Shown here: positions 43,206-50,671 of the stretch, piece after piece
Numbering within the stretch: the first letter of the stretch is position 1
How the letters are laid out: every line of letters starts with the position of its first letter
Source: an uncultured Lachnospiraceae bacterium
GTDB taxonomy: Bacteria > Bacillota > Clostridia > Lachnospirales > Lachnospiraceae
Length of the DNA stretch: 64,000 nt
NCBI GenBank assembly: GCA_910578475.1
Contig: CAJTRK010000017.1
Coordinates: 3,376 to 67,375, forward strand
Reading direction: 5' to 3'
The notes under the pieces: generated by a model
What the model was told of the DNA's origin: nothing
What the model saw: the letters and a program-made list of their open reading frames with translations, nothing else
Database searches by the model: none
Program-made: the position numbers and the translations under genes

Positions 43206-44555
43206 ATGAGCAGTCAGTTAGTATGGAGGGAACGTTATAATATAGGGGTAGACTTTATTGACAGAGAACATAAGAAACTTTTTACCATTCTGAATAAATT
43301 GTTGGTGGCCGGGAAAGAAAGCGATAAAAGCCGTTGGGCGTGTCAGGAAGGAATCAAATTTTTTAAAGACCATGCAATGAAACATTTTGCGGAAGAAGAA
43401 GCCTATATGGCCTCCATTCATTATATCGGATTTGATACACACAGACGTCTTCACGATAATTTTCGAAAAAAAATGCTTCCGGCGCTGGAAAAAGAATTGA
43501 AACAGACCGGTTATTCAGAAGATGCGGTCAGTCATTTTCTGGGAGTCTGTTCGGGATGGCTGATTGGGCATACTTTAACGGAAGACCGAGCAATTGTTGA
43601 AAAGAAAGCAAGCAAATGGGAAGCGCTTCTGCCGCAAAACGAGCAGGCCGTCATGGAGCATACAATTCTTCAGCTTCTGAGCGATTTGTTCCAGCTGGAA
43701 GCGCGGCTGGTCAGCGAATGCTATGGCGGGGAACGGTTCGGAAAGGGAATCTATTACCGGCTGAATTATGAGAATAAGGAAGGCAAGCGATGGGAGACTG
43801 TGCTTGTTTTTGAAGAAAAGCTGATTATCAATACAATCGGAAACATGATAGATACTGAAGCGAATACGATTGATGCCATGATGATGAATGCGACCCGTTT
43901 TACGGCGCAGCAATTCGTGAACCGTGTCAGCAAACAGTTTCCGTCTGCAGAACTGTTCGAGATGAAAGAGGAAAATCTTCTTACATATGACCAGTTCCAG
44001 AGAGCGTTTGAAAGGCAGCAGCCGCAGTTCAGTCTGTTGTTTGACACGGGAAAAGGATACTTTGCATATTGCGTTACCGCGCCGCATCTGGTTCAGGATG
44101 AGGACGAGACTGCCATTGTTGCGGAGAACGCAATGGAGGAAGTTAAAAAATTCGTTGAACAGAAAAAAATGAGTAAAAGCAAGAAAAAGAAGATACTCGT
44201 TGTGGATGATTCAGAGCTGGTGCGGGAGGCGATGAAAAGGCTGTTTGGTCTGGAATATGAAGTGACGCCGGCAGCATCCGGTCTGGCGGCAATCAGATGT
44301 ATCACTTTAAACCGGCCGGATTTGATTCTTCTGGATTATGAAATGCCTGTCTGCGACGGGAGTCAGGTGCTTGAGATGATTCGTGCGGAAGAGGATTTTG
44401 CGGATATTCCGGTATTTTTCCTGACAGGCCGGGTGGATAAGGGAACCGTTCAGAAGGTGATTGCCTTAAAACCGACTGGATATCTGGTAAAAACGCAGAA
44501 TCTTTCGGAGATTAAAAAAGGAATTGACGATTATTTTGCCAGAAAAAAAGCGTAG
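43206..44555 (+). CDS. Bacteriohemerythrin / CheX-like / receiver fusion
   Basis: 449 residues, cytoplasmic. Residues 1-135 are a hemerythrin with all seven di-iron ligands: His22, His60 and Glu64 (HFAEEE), His79, His83 (HRRLH), and His and Asp in IGHTLTED, so it can bind O2. Residues ~140-320 resemble a CheX/CheC-type domain. Residues ~325-445 are a receiver domain (KKILVVDDSELV, LILLDYEMPVCDG with phospho-Asp, conserved Lys in YLVKT). AGGAGG precedes the ATG. It probably reports oxygen to chemotaxis or to a kinase. It stands alone between its own promoter and a terminator. Confidence 0.88.
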   Translation: MSSQLVWRERYNIGVDFIDREHKKLFTILNKLLVAGKESDKSRWACQEGIKFFKDHAMKHFAEEEAYMASIHYIGFDTHRRLHDNFRKKMLPALEKELKQTGYSEDAVSHFLGVCSGWLIGHTLTEDRAIVEKKASKWEALLPQNEQAVMEHTILQLLSDLFQLEARLVSECYGGERFGKGIYYRLNYENKEGKRWETVLVFEEKLIINTIGNMIDTEANTIDAMMMNATRFTAQQFVNRVSKQFPSAELFEMKEENLLTYDQFQRAFERQQPQFSLLFDTGKGYFAYCVTAPHLVQDEDETAIVAENAMEEVKKFVEQKKMSKSKKKKILVVDDSELVREAMKRLFGLEYEVTPAASGLAAIRCITLNRPDLILLDYEMPVCDGSQVLEMIRAEEDFADIPVFFLTGRVDKGTVQKVIALKPTGYLVKTQNLSEIKKGIDDYFARKKA

Positions 44556-44570
44556 AAAAATGAATACGGA

Positions 44571-44605
44571 CGCGGCAGTTCAACAAGGACTGCCGCGTTT
44601 TTTTT
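44571..44605 (+). terminator. Terminator after the hemerythrin-fusion gene
   Basis: CGCGGCAGT (44571-44579) pairs perfectly with ACTGCCGCG (44589-44597), then eight T. Confidence 0.92.
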
Positions 44606-44644
44606 ATGAAAATATACTAAAAGATGAAAAATACAGGCAACGGT

Positions 44645-44673
44645 TGAAACTTTTCGGATAGATGAGCGGTCTA
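44645..44673 (+). promoter_or_regulatory. Candidate ECF-sigma promoter (autoregulation)
   Basis: TGAAAC (44645-44650), 17-bp spacer, GGTCTA (44668-44673). It differs by one base from the TGAAAC/CGTCTA pattern of SigV-like ECF promoters of Bacillus, and lies 35 nt before the sigma factor's own start. Confidence 0.55.
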
Positions 44674-44707
44674 ATGGGCACAAAAGGAGAAAAGGAGGAA
44701 GGCATGT

Positions 44708-45175
44708 ATGCACAACAGGAAGGAAGCGCTTATCCGAAGCATATTGCTGGAAAATTATCAGAGTTATTACAGACTGGCATTCAGCTATGTTCATCAGGAA
44801 GCGGATGCGATGGATATTGTGCAGGAAGGAGCATATAAGGCGATGTCAAAAGCGGGCAGTCTGCGGGAGGAACGCTATGCCGGTACATGGATATACCGGA
44901 TTATGATTAATACGGCAAAGGATTATATGAAAAAATATGAGAGAGAATGTGAATTATCGGAAGATATCGTCGCGGATAATCAGGAAAACGGCGCGGATAT
45001 GGACTTAAAAGCAGCGGTGGATAAACTGCCGGTACAGGAGAAGACATTGATTATCCTGCGCTATTATGAAGATAAGCCTTTGTCCGATATTGCGGAAATC
45101 ATGCAGGAAAATTTAAGCACAATCAAGAGCAGGCTTTACAGAACACTGGAAAAGCTGCGCAGGGAACTCGATTAA
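44708..45175 (+). CDS. ECF-type RNA polymerase sigma factor (SigV-like)
   Basis: 155 residues. Region 2 (LIRSILLENYQSYYRLAFSYVHQEADAMDIVQEGAYKA, with RIMINTAKDYMKK) binds the -10 box and core polymerase; region 4 (LPVQEKTLIILRYYEDKPLSDIAEIM, then STIKSRLYRTLEKLRREL) binds the -35. Without region 3 and at this length it is an ECF sigma. AGGAGG stands 8 nt before ATG 44708. It is coupled to the anti-sigma gene 38 bp downstream, as in sigV-rsiV. It should direct envelope-stress genes, including itself. Confidence 0.9.
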   Translation: MHNRKEALIRSILLENYQSYYRLAFSYVHQEADAMDIVQEGAYKAMSKAGSLREERYAGTWIYRIMINTAKDYMKKYERECELSEDIVADNQENGADMDLKAAVDKLPVQEKTLIILRYYEDKPLSDIAEIMQENLSTIKSRLYRTLEKLRRELD

Positions 45176-45213
45176 CCGGAGCAAAAAGCAGAAAGGGAAA
45201 GGTGTATCAGCGT

Positions 45214-46182
45214 ATGAAGAAACAGACAGAGCATGGCATGATAAAGAAAGAAAAGATGGATTTACAGGAGCTGGAAAGCAGACTCAGGAAAGAGAAAGAT
45301 AATTATCAGCAGATTCCGGTTCCCCGGGAATTGAAAGAACGACTGGAAAAAACGATGGGACGCGCCGGAAAAGTACACAGATTCCGCATACCGGCAGCGG
45401 CGGCCGCCGCAATCGCGCTGCTCGTTCTTTTGCCGAATACAGGAGCGGAAATGGCTTATGCGATGGGGAATATCCCTGTAATCGGCAATCTGTTCCAGGC
45501 GGTCACATTCCGGGATTACCAGTACGAAAGCGAACGGTTCAGCGCGAACGTGGAAGTGCCGCAGATTGTTGTGGAAGATATGGGAGAGACGGCGGAAGAG
45601 CCAACGGAAGAAACAAACAGGCCGGAAGGAGAAAAACCGGCGGATGAACAACTGCAGGAAACGCTCGAACAGGTTAATTTCGATATCGATGCGGTAACGA
45701 ACCAGCTGATAGAAGAATTTAAGAAATCCGCGGAGGCGGGAGAAAGCTATGGGGGACTGGAAATTCATCACGAGACAGTCATGAATAACGAGAAATATTT
45801 TACCCTGAAGTTATCCATTTTCCAGTCGGCCGGCAGCGGTTCAGAGTCTTATAAATTTTATACCATCGACAAGCAGAGCGGCCGGCAGATACAAATCGGA
45901 GATTTGTTCCGGGAGAACAGCGGCTACGCGGAAGTCATCAGTGAGAATATCAAGGAACAGATGCGGGCGGCGATGGCGGAAGATGAGACGAAAGTATACT
46001 GGGTTGACAGTACGGAAACACCTTATTGGAACTGGGAGGGAATCAAAGAAGACCAGAACTTTTATCAGGACGGGAACGGAAATCTTGTCGTTGTATTTGA
46101 CGAATACGAGATTGCGCCCGGCTATATGGGGGCACAGGAATTTACGGTGGAGAGAAGTGTGTTCGAAAATCTTTTGAGGTAA
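45214..46182 (+). CDS. RsiV-like anti-sigma factor (DUF3298/DUF4163 type)
   Basis: 322 residues. A cytoplasmic N-terminus (residues 1-55) should hold the sigma factor; one membrane helix (residues 60-80, RIPAAAAAAIALLVLLPNT) follows, then an extracellular part with a conserved-looking NIPVIGNLFQAVTFRDYQYE segment, an acidic linker and an RsiV-type C-terminal domain (SYKFYTIDKQSGRQIQIGDLF, LVVVFDEYEIAPGYMGAQEF). In Bacillus RsiV binds lysozyme and is then cut by proteases, releasing SigV; the same here is inference. ATG 45214 is used because the GTG at 45202 lies within the ribosome-binding site. Confidence 0.85.
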   Translation: MKKQTEHGMIKKEKMDLQELESRLRKEKDNYQQIPVPRELKERLEKTMGRAGKVHRFRIPAAAAAAIALLVLLPNTGAEMAYAMGNIPVIGNLFQAVTFRDYQYESERFSANVEVPQIVVEDMGETAEEPTEETNRPEGEKPADEQLQETLEQVNFDIDAVTNQLIEEFKKSAEAGESYGGLEIHHETVMNNEKYFTLKLSIFQSAGSGSESYKFYTIDKQSGRQIQIGDLFRENSGYAEVISENIKEQMRAAMAEDETKVYWVDSTETPYWNWEGIKEDQNFYQDGNGNLVVVFDEYEIAPGYMGAQEFTVERSVFENLLR

Positions 46183-46196
46183 GATTTCTTATCTTG

Positions 46197-46205
46197 TGAT
46201 ATAAT
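46197..46205 (+). promoter_or_regulatory. Extended -10 promoter of the vanR/vanS-like genes
   Basis: TGATATAAT (46197-46205) begins 15 nt after the anti-sigma stop. No good -35 is visible (TTGAGG 46175-46180 has a 19-bp spacer), suggesting activator dependence. The start point near 46212 excludes the ATG at 46208 as the start of translation. Confidence 0.5.
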
Positions 46206-46240
46206 AATTGCATATGCTGAAAACGGAGTCGGTTTGTAAA

Positions 46241-46942
46241 ATGAATGAAAAAATTCTGGTAGTGGATGATGAAAAGGAAATTGCCGATTTGCTGGAACTG
46301 TATCTGCAAAATGACGGCTATATTGTGTATAAGTGTTACAACGGTACGGACGCTTTGAAATGTATTGAAGAGACGGCGCTGGACCTGGCCGTGTTAGACA
46401 TTATGCTGCCCGATATCGACGGTTTGAAACTTTGCCGTAAAATCAGGGAAAATTTTTACTATCCGGTGATTATGCTGACCGCGAAAATAGAAGACCGGGA
46501 CAAGATAAACGGTCTGACTATCGGCGCGGACGATTATATTACAAAACCCTTTAATCCGCTGGAAGTGGTGGCCAGAATCAAAACGCAGCTGAGACGTTAT
46601 ACGCGCTATAACCAGCTGGCGCCGAAACAGGAAAACGAAGTGCGGGAATACGATATCCGGGGGCTGCTCATCAACAGAGAGTATCACAAATGTTTTCTTT
46701 ACGGAAAAGAACTGCCGCTGACGCCGATTGAATTTTCGATTCTCTGGTATCTGTGCGAGCGTCAGGGTGTCGTCGTTCCTTCCGAAGAGCTGTTTGAAGC
46801 CGTATGGGGCGAGAAATTTTTACAGAATAACAATACGGTCATGGCGCATATCGGGAGGCTCCGGGAAAAGATGAAGGAAAATGCAAGGCATCCGAAATTT
46901 ATCAAAACGGTGTGGGGGGTCGGATATACCATTGAAAAATAA
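46241..46942 (+). CDS. vanR: VanR-like OmpR-family response regulator
   Basis: 233 residues. A receiver domain (EKILVVDDEKE, phospho-Asp in LAVLDIMLPDIDG, Lys in IGADDYITKPFNPLEVVARIKTQLRRY) and a winged-helix output domain (LTPIEFSILWYLCERQGVVV, FIKTVWGVGYTIEK). The IGADDYITKPFNPLEVVAR segment and the partner kinase are those of VanR proteins of the VanG/VanR-F-like group. It should activate the VanW-VanG operon at 48258 by binding direct repeats. ATG 46241 is used because transcription seems to start near 46212. The kinase gene overlaps its end. Confidence 0.85.
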   Translation: MNEKILVVDDEKEIADLLELYLQNDGYIVYKCYNGTDALKCIEETALDLAVLDIMLPDIDGLKLCRKIRENFYYPVIMLTAKIEDRDKINGLTIGADDYITKPFNPLEVVARIKTQLRRYTRYNQLAPKQENEVREYDIRGLLINREYHKCFLYGKELPLTPIEFSILWYLCERQGVVVPSEELFEAVWGEKFLQNNNTVMAHIGRLREKMKENARHPKFIKTVWGVGYTIEK

Positions 46943-48098
46943 GAAAACCATTTTTCATGAGAAAGGAATCTATCAGGAGTTCGGTCAGATTCGGACCCAA
47001 ATTTTTATCCGGACGGCCGGACTGTGCCTGACGGCAGTTCTGATATTTTTCCTTGTTTACCGTTTTTTTGTGCGGGGAAAATTTGCCGACTTTATGGTCT
47101 CTTTTTTTCAAAGCAGTCTTCGGATGGATTATGATGCGGCGCTTAATTTTTATCAGCAGATTTTTCGTAATTTTGAAAAACTATTCTATTTTATCTTCAT
47201 AGCGATGGTTTTTCTTTTCCTGTTACGCATTTATCTTGGCTGGTTCAGCAGATATTTTGCGGAGATTGACAGGCAGATGGGGAGACTGCTCGGAGAAGAT
47301 ACGGAAGAAAAAGCCGGAGAAATATCGCTGTCGCCGGAACTGATTGCAATCGAACGGAAGATGAACCAGCTAAAATACAGGATGGAAAAACAGAAAAGCG
47401 ATATGCTCCTGTCTGAAAAGCGGAAGAATGATTTGATTATGTACCTTGCCCACGATTTGAAAACGCCGTTAGCTTCCGTTATCGGCTATTTGAACCTTTT
47501 GCGGGACGAGGGGGAGATTTCCGGAGAACTGCGGGAAAAATATCTGGACATTTCGCTCGGCAAGGCGGAGCGTCTGGAAGAACTGATTAACGAATTTTTC
47601 GAAATCGCGAGATATAATCTGTCCGATATCACGCTGCAATACAGCCGGATTAATTTTTCGCGCCTGTTAGAGCAGCTCGTCTATGAGTTCGGGCCGATGC
47701 TTGCCGAAAAGAATCTGACGGTCAGCCTGCAGATGGAAGAGGACATTTTGTTTTCCTGCGACGCGGATAAAATGCAGCGCGTCTTCGATAATTTGCTTCG
47801 GAACGCGGTGCTTTACAGCTTTCGGGATACGGAAATCCGTATTACGGCGGAGCAGCAGAAATATGCTCTCATCGTCAGGTTCTCCAACCACGGAAATCCC
47901 ATTTCCAAAGAAAAACTGGAACGGCTATTTGAACAGTTCTACCGGCTCGATACGGCGCGGAGTACGGAAAGCGGCGGCTGTGCGGGCCTGGGCCTTGCCA
48001 TTGCAAAACAGATAGTGGAGCTTCATAATGGAACCATCACGGCAAAGAGCGAAGCGGAAGTCATCGAATTTACCGTGACCCTGCCCGTCATCTCTTAA
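46932..48098 (+). CDS. vanS: VanS-like sensor histidine kinase
   Basis: 388 residues with a TTG start inside the end of vanR. Two membrane helices (residues ~27-48 and ~80-100) flank a short extracellular loop of about 30 residues, typical of VanS. The HisKA motif is MYLAHDLKTPLASVIGYLNLL, and the ATPase domain has NLLRNAVLYS and CAGLGLAIAKQIVELH. It should sense an envelope agent, perhaps a glycopeptide or damage to lipid II, and phosphorylate VanR. The short sensor loop gives no clear ligand. Confidence 0.85.
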   Translation: MKNKKTIFHEKGIYQEFGQIRTQIFIRTAGLCLTAVLIFFLVYRFFVRGKFADFMVSFFQSSLRMDYDAALNFYQQIFRNFEKLFYFIFIAMVFLFLLRIYLGWFSRYFAEIDRQMGRLLGEDTEEKAGEISLSPELIAIERKMNQLKYRMEKQKSDMLLSEKRKNDLIMYLAHDLKTPLASVIGYLNLLRDEGEISGELREKYLDISLGKAERLEELINEFFEIARYNLSDITLQYSRINFSRLLEQLVYEFGPMLAEKNLTVSLQMEEDILFSCDADKMQRVFDNLLRNAVLYSFRDTEIRITAEQQKYALIVRFSNHGNPISKEKLERLFEQFYRLDTARSTESGGCAGLGLAIAKQIVELHNGTITAKSEAEVIEFTVTLPVIS

Positions 48099-48115
48099 GA
48101 AAATCATAAGAATTT
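48094..48115 (+). promoter_or_regulatory. Direct repeat (11-bp period), candidate VanR site
   Basis: CTTAAGAAAAT (48094-48104) and CATAAGAATTT (48105-48115) are contiguous 11-mers with 7 identities, the usual layout of OmpR-family dimer sites. Similar 11-mers, CTTAGAAGGAA (48139) and CGAAGAAATAA (48150), lie 45 and 56 bp further. The -10-like TACAAT (48176-48181) has no -35, fitting activation by VanR. Confidence 0.5.
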
Positions 48116-48257
48116 TCACGAAAAAAAAGAAGAATATCCTTAGAAGGAACGAAGAAATAAAACGTTTGCTTCCGGTACAATAATCATACCGGGACAGGCG
48201 TTTTTTTGTGCGGTTGTTTCCGGTGGAAATGAGAAGCATGATAAGAGAGGTGCAGCA

Positions 48258-50189
48258 ATGACAAGAAAAAGAGTGACACAGATATTTCCCTTTCTGCTTC
48301 CGCTTCGCAGGTGGCAGCGGAAAAAGTTTTTTTATCTGAAAATGAAGTATGATGCGGACAGGTATGCGGACAAAAAGAAGGAAATCCTGTTCACGCATCG
48401 GGTTTTTGAGACTTCTTTCCGGATGATGAACGAAGAAAGCGGCTTTGACAGGCAGTTTCAGCTCAATAAAATACACAATCTGAAACTGGCGGCAGAAACA
48501 ATAAACGGGCTCGTGGTGATGCCGGGAGAGACGTTTTCATTCTGGCAGCTTGTCCGGTATGCGGACCGGCAGGTTCCTTATAAAGACGGACTGACGCTTG
48601 TGGACGGAAAAATCAGGGGAACTTACGGAGGCGGCCTGTGTCTTTTGAGCGATATGCTCTTCTGGATGTTTCTTCATACACCGATGACGGTCACGGAGCG
48701 GCATGGACATGCGGCGGAAGCTTTTCCGGGAACTGAAAAAGAGCTGCCCTGCGGAACGGATGCGGCGGTCAGTGAAGGATGGCTGGACTTAAAGGCCAAA
48801 AACGGGACGGAGAATATTTTTCAGATTGTCATTCATTTTGACGGACAGTTCATGCGGGGAAGCATTCTGGCAAAGAATCCGGTCATGACGGAATATAACG
48901 TTTTCAATCCTTCCGTAACTTATGAGAGAAAAAACGGAAAACTTTTCCGGCTTGCGGCGGTCAGCCGGATGGAAAAAGATTTGGCAGGCGGAAAAACGAA
49001 GGAGCGGAAACTGTATGACAGCCGGTGCGAAATCACTTATGAAATAGCGGACACACAGGAACGTGTTTTGCAATTGCCAAAGAAACGGATTGCTGTCCTG
49101 TTTGGCGGAAATTCTTCGGAATACAGCGTTTCTTTACAGTCGGCGGCAGCAGTCCTGGAGCATATCGACACGGAGCGTTTCGAACTTTATCCGGTCGGCA
49201 TTACGCGGGAAGGGGACTGGTATCATTACACAGGCCGGCCGGAAGAAATTGTAAACGATACCTGGCACGGAGAGCGTGCGAAACTTCGGTCGGTTGTTGT
49301 AGCGCAGAATCGTTCGGCAGCCGGATTTCTGGAATTATCGGAGGAACCGGGCCAAAGGGACGGCGTCAGAATCGGCGTGGACCTTGTTTTCCCGGTTCTG
49401 CATGGAAAGAACGGAGAGGATGGCACGGTACAGGGACTGTTCGAGCTGGCGGGCATACCGGTCGTTGGCTGCAATACGCTGGCTTCCGCGCTCTGCATGG
49501 ACAAAGGCAGGGCGCACAGGCTTGTGGCGCAAAGCGGCGTTGCGGTTCCCCGGTCGGTTACATTCCGGCTGGCCGAACAGGAAGAAATCATCGGTAAAAT
49601 TACAGGAAAGCTGCGCTGCCCGCTTTTTGTTAAACCGGTCCGCGCGGGTTCTTCGATTGGCATCACCCGTGTGGAAAACGAAAAAGAACTTCCGGATGCG
49701 CTTAAAAATGCGTTTGCCTTCGATACGGAAATTATCGTCGAAGAAGAAGTACAGGGGTTTGAAGTGGGATGCGCCATACTCGGTATGGAAGAGCTGTTTG
49801 TGGGAAGGGTGGATGAAATCGAACTGCCCGGCGGCTTTTTCGATTATCGGGAAAAGTATACGCCGGAGGCTTCCCGGATTCATATGCCCGCTAGAATTGA
49901 CGCCGAAACGGAAAAGCGGATACAGGAAACGGCATGTGTTATTTACCGGACGCTTGGCTGTTCCGGCTTTGCAAGAGTGGATATGTTCTATACGCCGCAG
50001 GGAGATATTGTTTTTAATGAAGTCAATACCATTCCGGGATTTACCGGCCACAGCCGTTTTCCTGACATGATGAAAGGCGCAGGTCTGTCTTTTTCCCGGA
50101 TGCTGGAGAAGTTGTTTGCGTTGTATGATAATGCCCCGGAATCCTCTGGAACCGGATATCGGGAAGCGAAAGAAAAGGAGGAAGGCTGA
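48258..50189 (+). CDS. VanW-VanG fusion: VanW domain joined to a D-Ala-D-Ser-type ligase
   Basis: 643 residues. Residues ~1-270 are a VanW-like domain (GLVVMPGETFSFWQLVRYADRQVPY, RGTYGGGLCLLSDMLFWMF, TVTERHGHAAEAFPG); its function is unknown. Residues ~276-625 are an ATP-grasp D-Ala-D-X ligase: KKRIAVLFGGNSSEYSVSLQS, VFPVLHGKNGEDGTVQGLFELAGIP, then FFDYREKYTPEAS near residue 530 and FNEVNTIPGFTGHSRFPDM. EKY keeps the Lys-Tyr pair lost in VanA/VanB (depsipeptide) enzymes, and resembles VanC/VanG D-Ser ligases. VanW and VanG are separate proteins in known vanG clusters, so the fusion is unusual. It shares one base (TGATG) with the next gene. Confidence 0.85.
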   Translation: MTRKRVTQIFPFLLPLRRWQRKKFFYLKMKYDADRYADKKKEILFTHRVFETSFRMMNEESGFDRQFQLNKIHNLKLAAETINGLVVMPGETFSFWQLVRYADRQVPYKDGLTLVDGKIRGTYGGGLCLLSDMLFWMFLHTPMTVTERHGHAAEAFPGTEKELPCGTDAAVSEGWLDLKAKNGTENIFQIVIHFDGQFMRGSILAKNPVMTEYNVFNPSVTYERKNGKLFRLAAVSRMEKDLAGGKTKERKLYDSRCEITYEIADTQERVLQLPKKRIAVLFGGNSSEYSVSLQSAAAVLEHIDTERFELYPVGITREGDWYHYTGRPEEIVNDTWHGERAKLRSVVVAQNRSAAGFLELSEEPGQRDGVRIGVDLVFPVLHGKNGEDGTVQGLFELAGIPVVGCNTLASALCMDKGRAHRLVAQSGVAVPRSVTFRLAEQEEIIGKITGKLRCPLFVKPVRAGSSIGITRVENEKELPDALKNAFAFDTEIIVEEEVQGFEVGCAILGMEELFVGRVDEIELPGGFFDYREKYTPEASRIHMPARIDAETEKRIQETACVIYRTLGCSGFARVDMFYTPQGDIVFNEVNTIPGFTGHSRFPDMMKGAGLSFSRMLEKLFALYDNAPESSGTGYREAKEKEEG

Positions 50190-50671
50190 TGGGAATCCGA
50201 AGCGGCATAATTGATTATTCAAGAGGGAACGACCTTACGTTTTTCTTTTGCCTGTATCGAAAGCAGCAGAAATCCCGCGGAATGGTACGCGATATCCTGA
50301 CCTTTTTCATGAGCCGGAGCGCACACCGGCACGGCGGTTATATCGGCCCGGATGCGGTTATCAGAGGAAAGCCGTCTCTGCCTCACGGACTGCACGGGGT
50401 TTTCATTTCCCGTTATGCGCAGGTCGGAGTGAACTGTCGGATATACCAAAACGTGACGATTGGGGAAGTGGACAGAAAAGCCCCGGTCATCGGAGACGAC
50501 TGCCTGATTGGAGCGGGAGCGGTCATATTGGGCGGTATTCAAATCGGCAATCATGTAAAAATCGGCGCGGGCGCGGTTGTCTGCAAAGACGTGCCGGACG
50601 GCTGTACGGTCGTTTCTCAGGAACCGCGTATCATCAATGGCTGTGAAATAAAGATGGGGGAACGAGAATGA
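50189..50671 (+). CDS. Serine acetyltransferase-like hexapeptide-repeat protein
   Basis: 160 residues. A short N-terminal helical part leads to a left-handed beta-helix with the LbH pattern (GYIGPDAVIRGKPSLPHGLHG, then NVTIGEVDRKAPVIGDDCLIGAGAVILGGIQIGNHVKIGAGAVV). The HGLHG His and the run of IG-type hexapeptides match serine O-acetyltransferase (CysE) and relatives, but the N-terminal helix bundle is reduced. It sits between the ligase and the racemase with 1- and 4-bp overlaps, so it works with the Van-type pathway. It could acetylate serine or a cell-wall precursor; it is not part of the reference vanG cluster I know. Confidence 0.78.
   Translation: MGIRSGIIDYSRGNDLTFFFCLYRKQQKSRGMVRDILTFFMSRSAHRHGGYIGPDAVIRGKPSLPHGLHGVFISRYAQVGVNCRIYQNVTIGEVDRKAPVIGDDCLIGAGAVILGGIQIGNHVKIGAGAVVCKDVPDGCTVVSQEPRIINGCEIKMGERE

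Noticed and set aside
49335..50222. 295-residue minus-strand frame
   Set aside because: Antisense shadow of the VanW-VanG ligase part.
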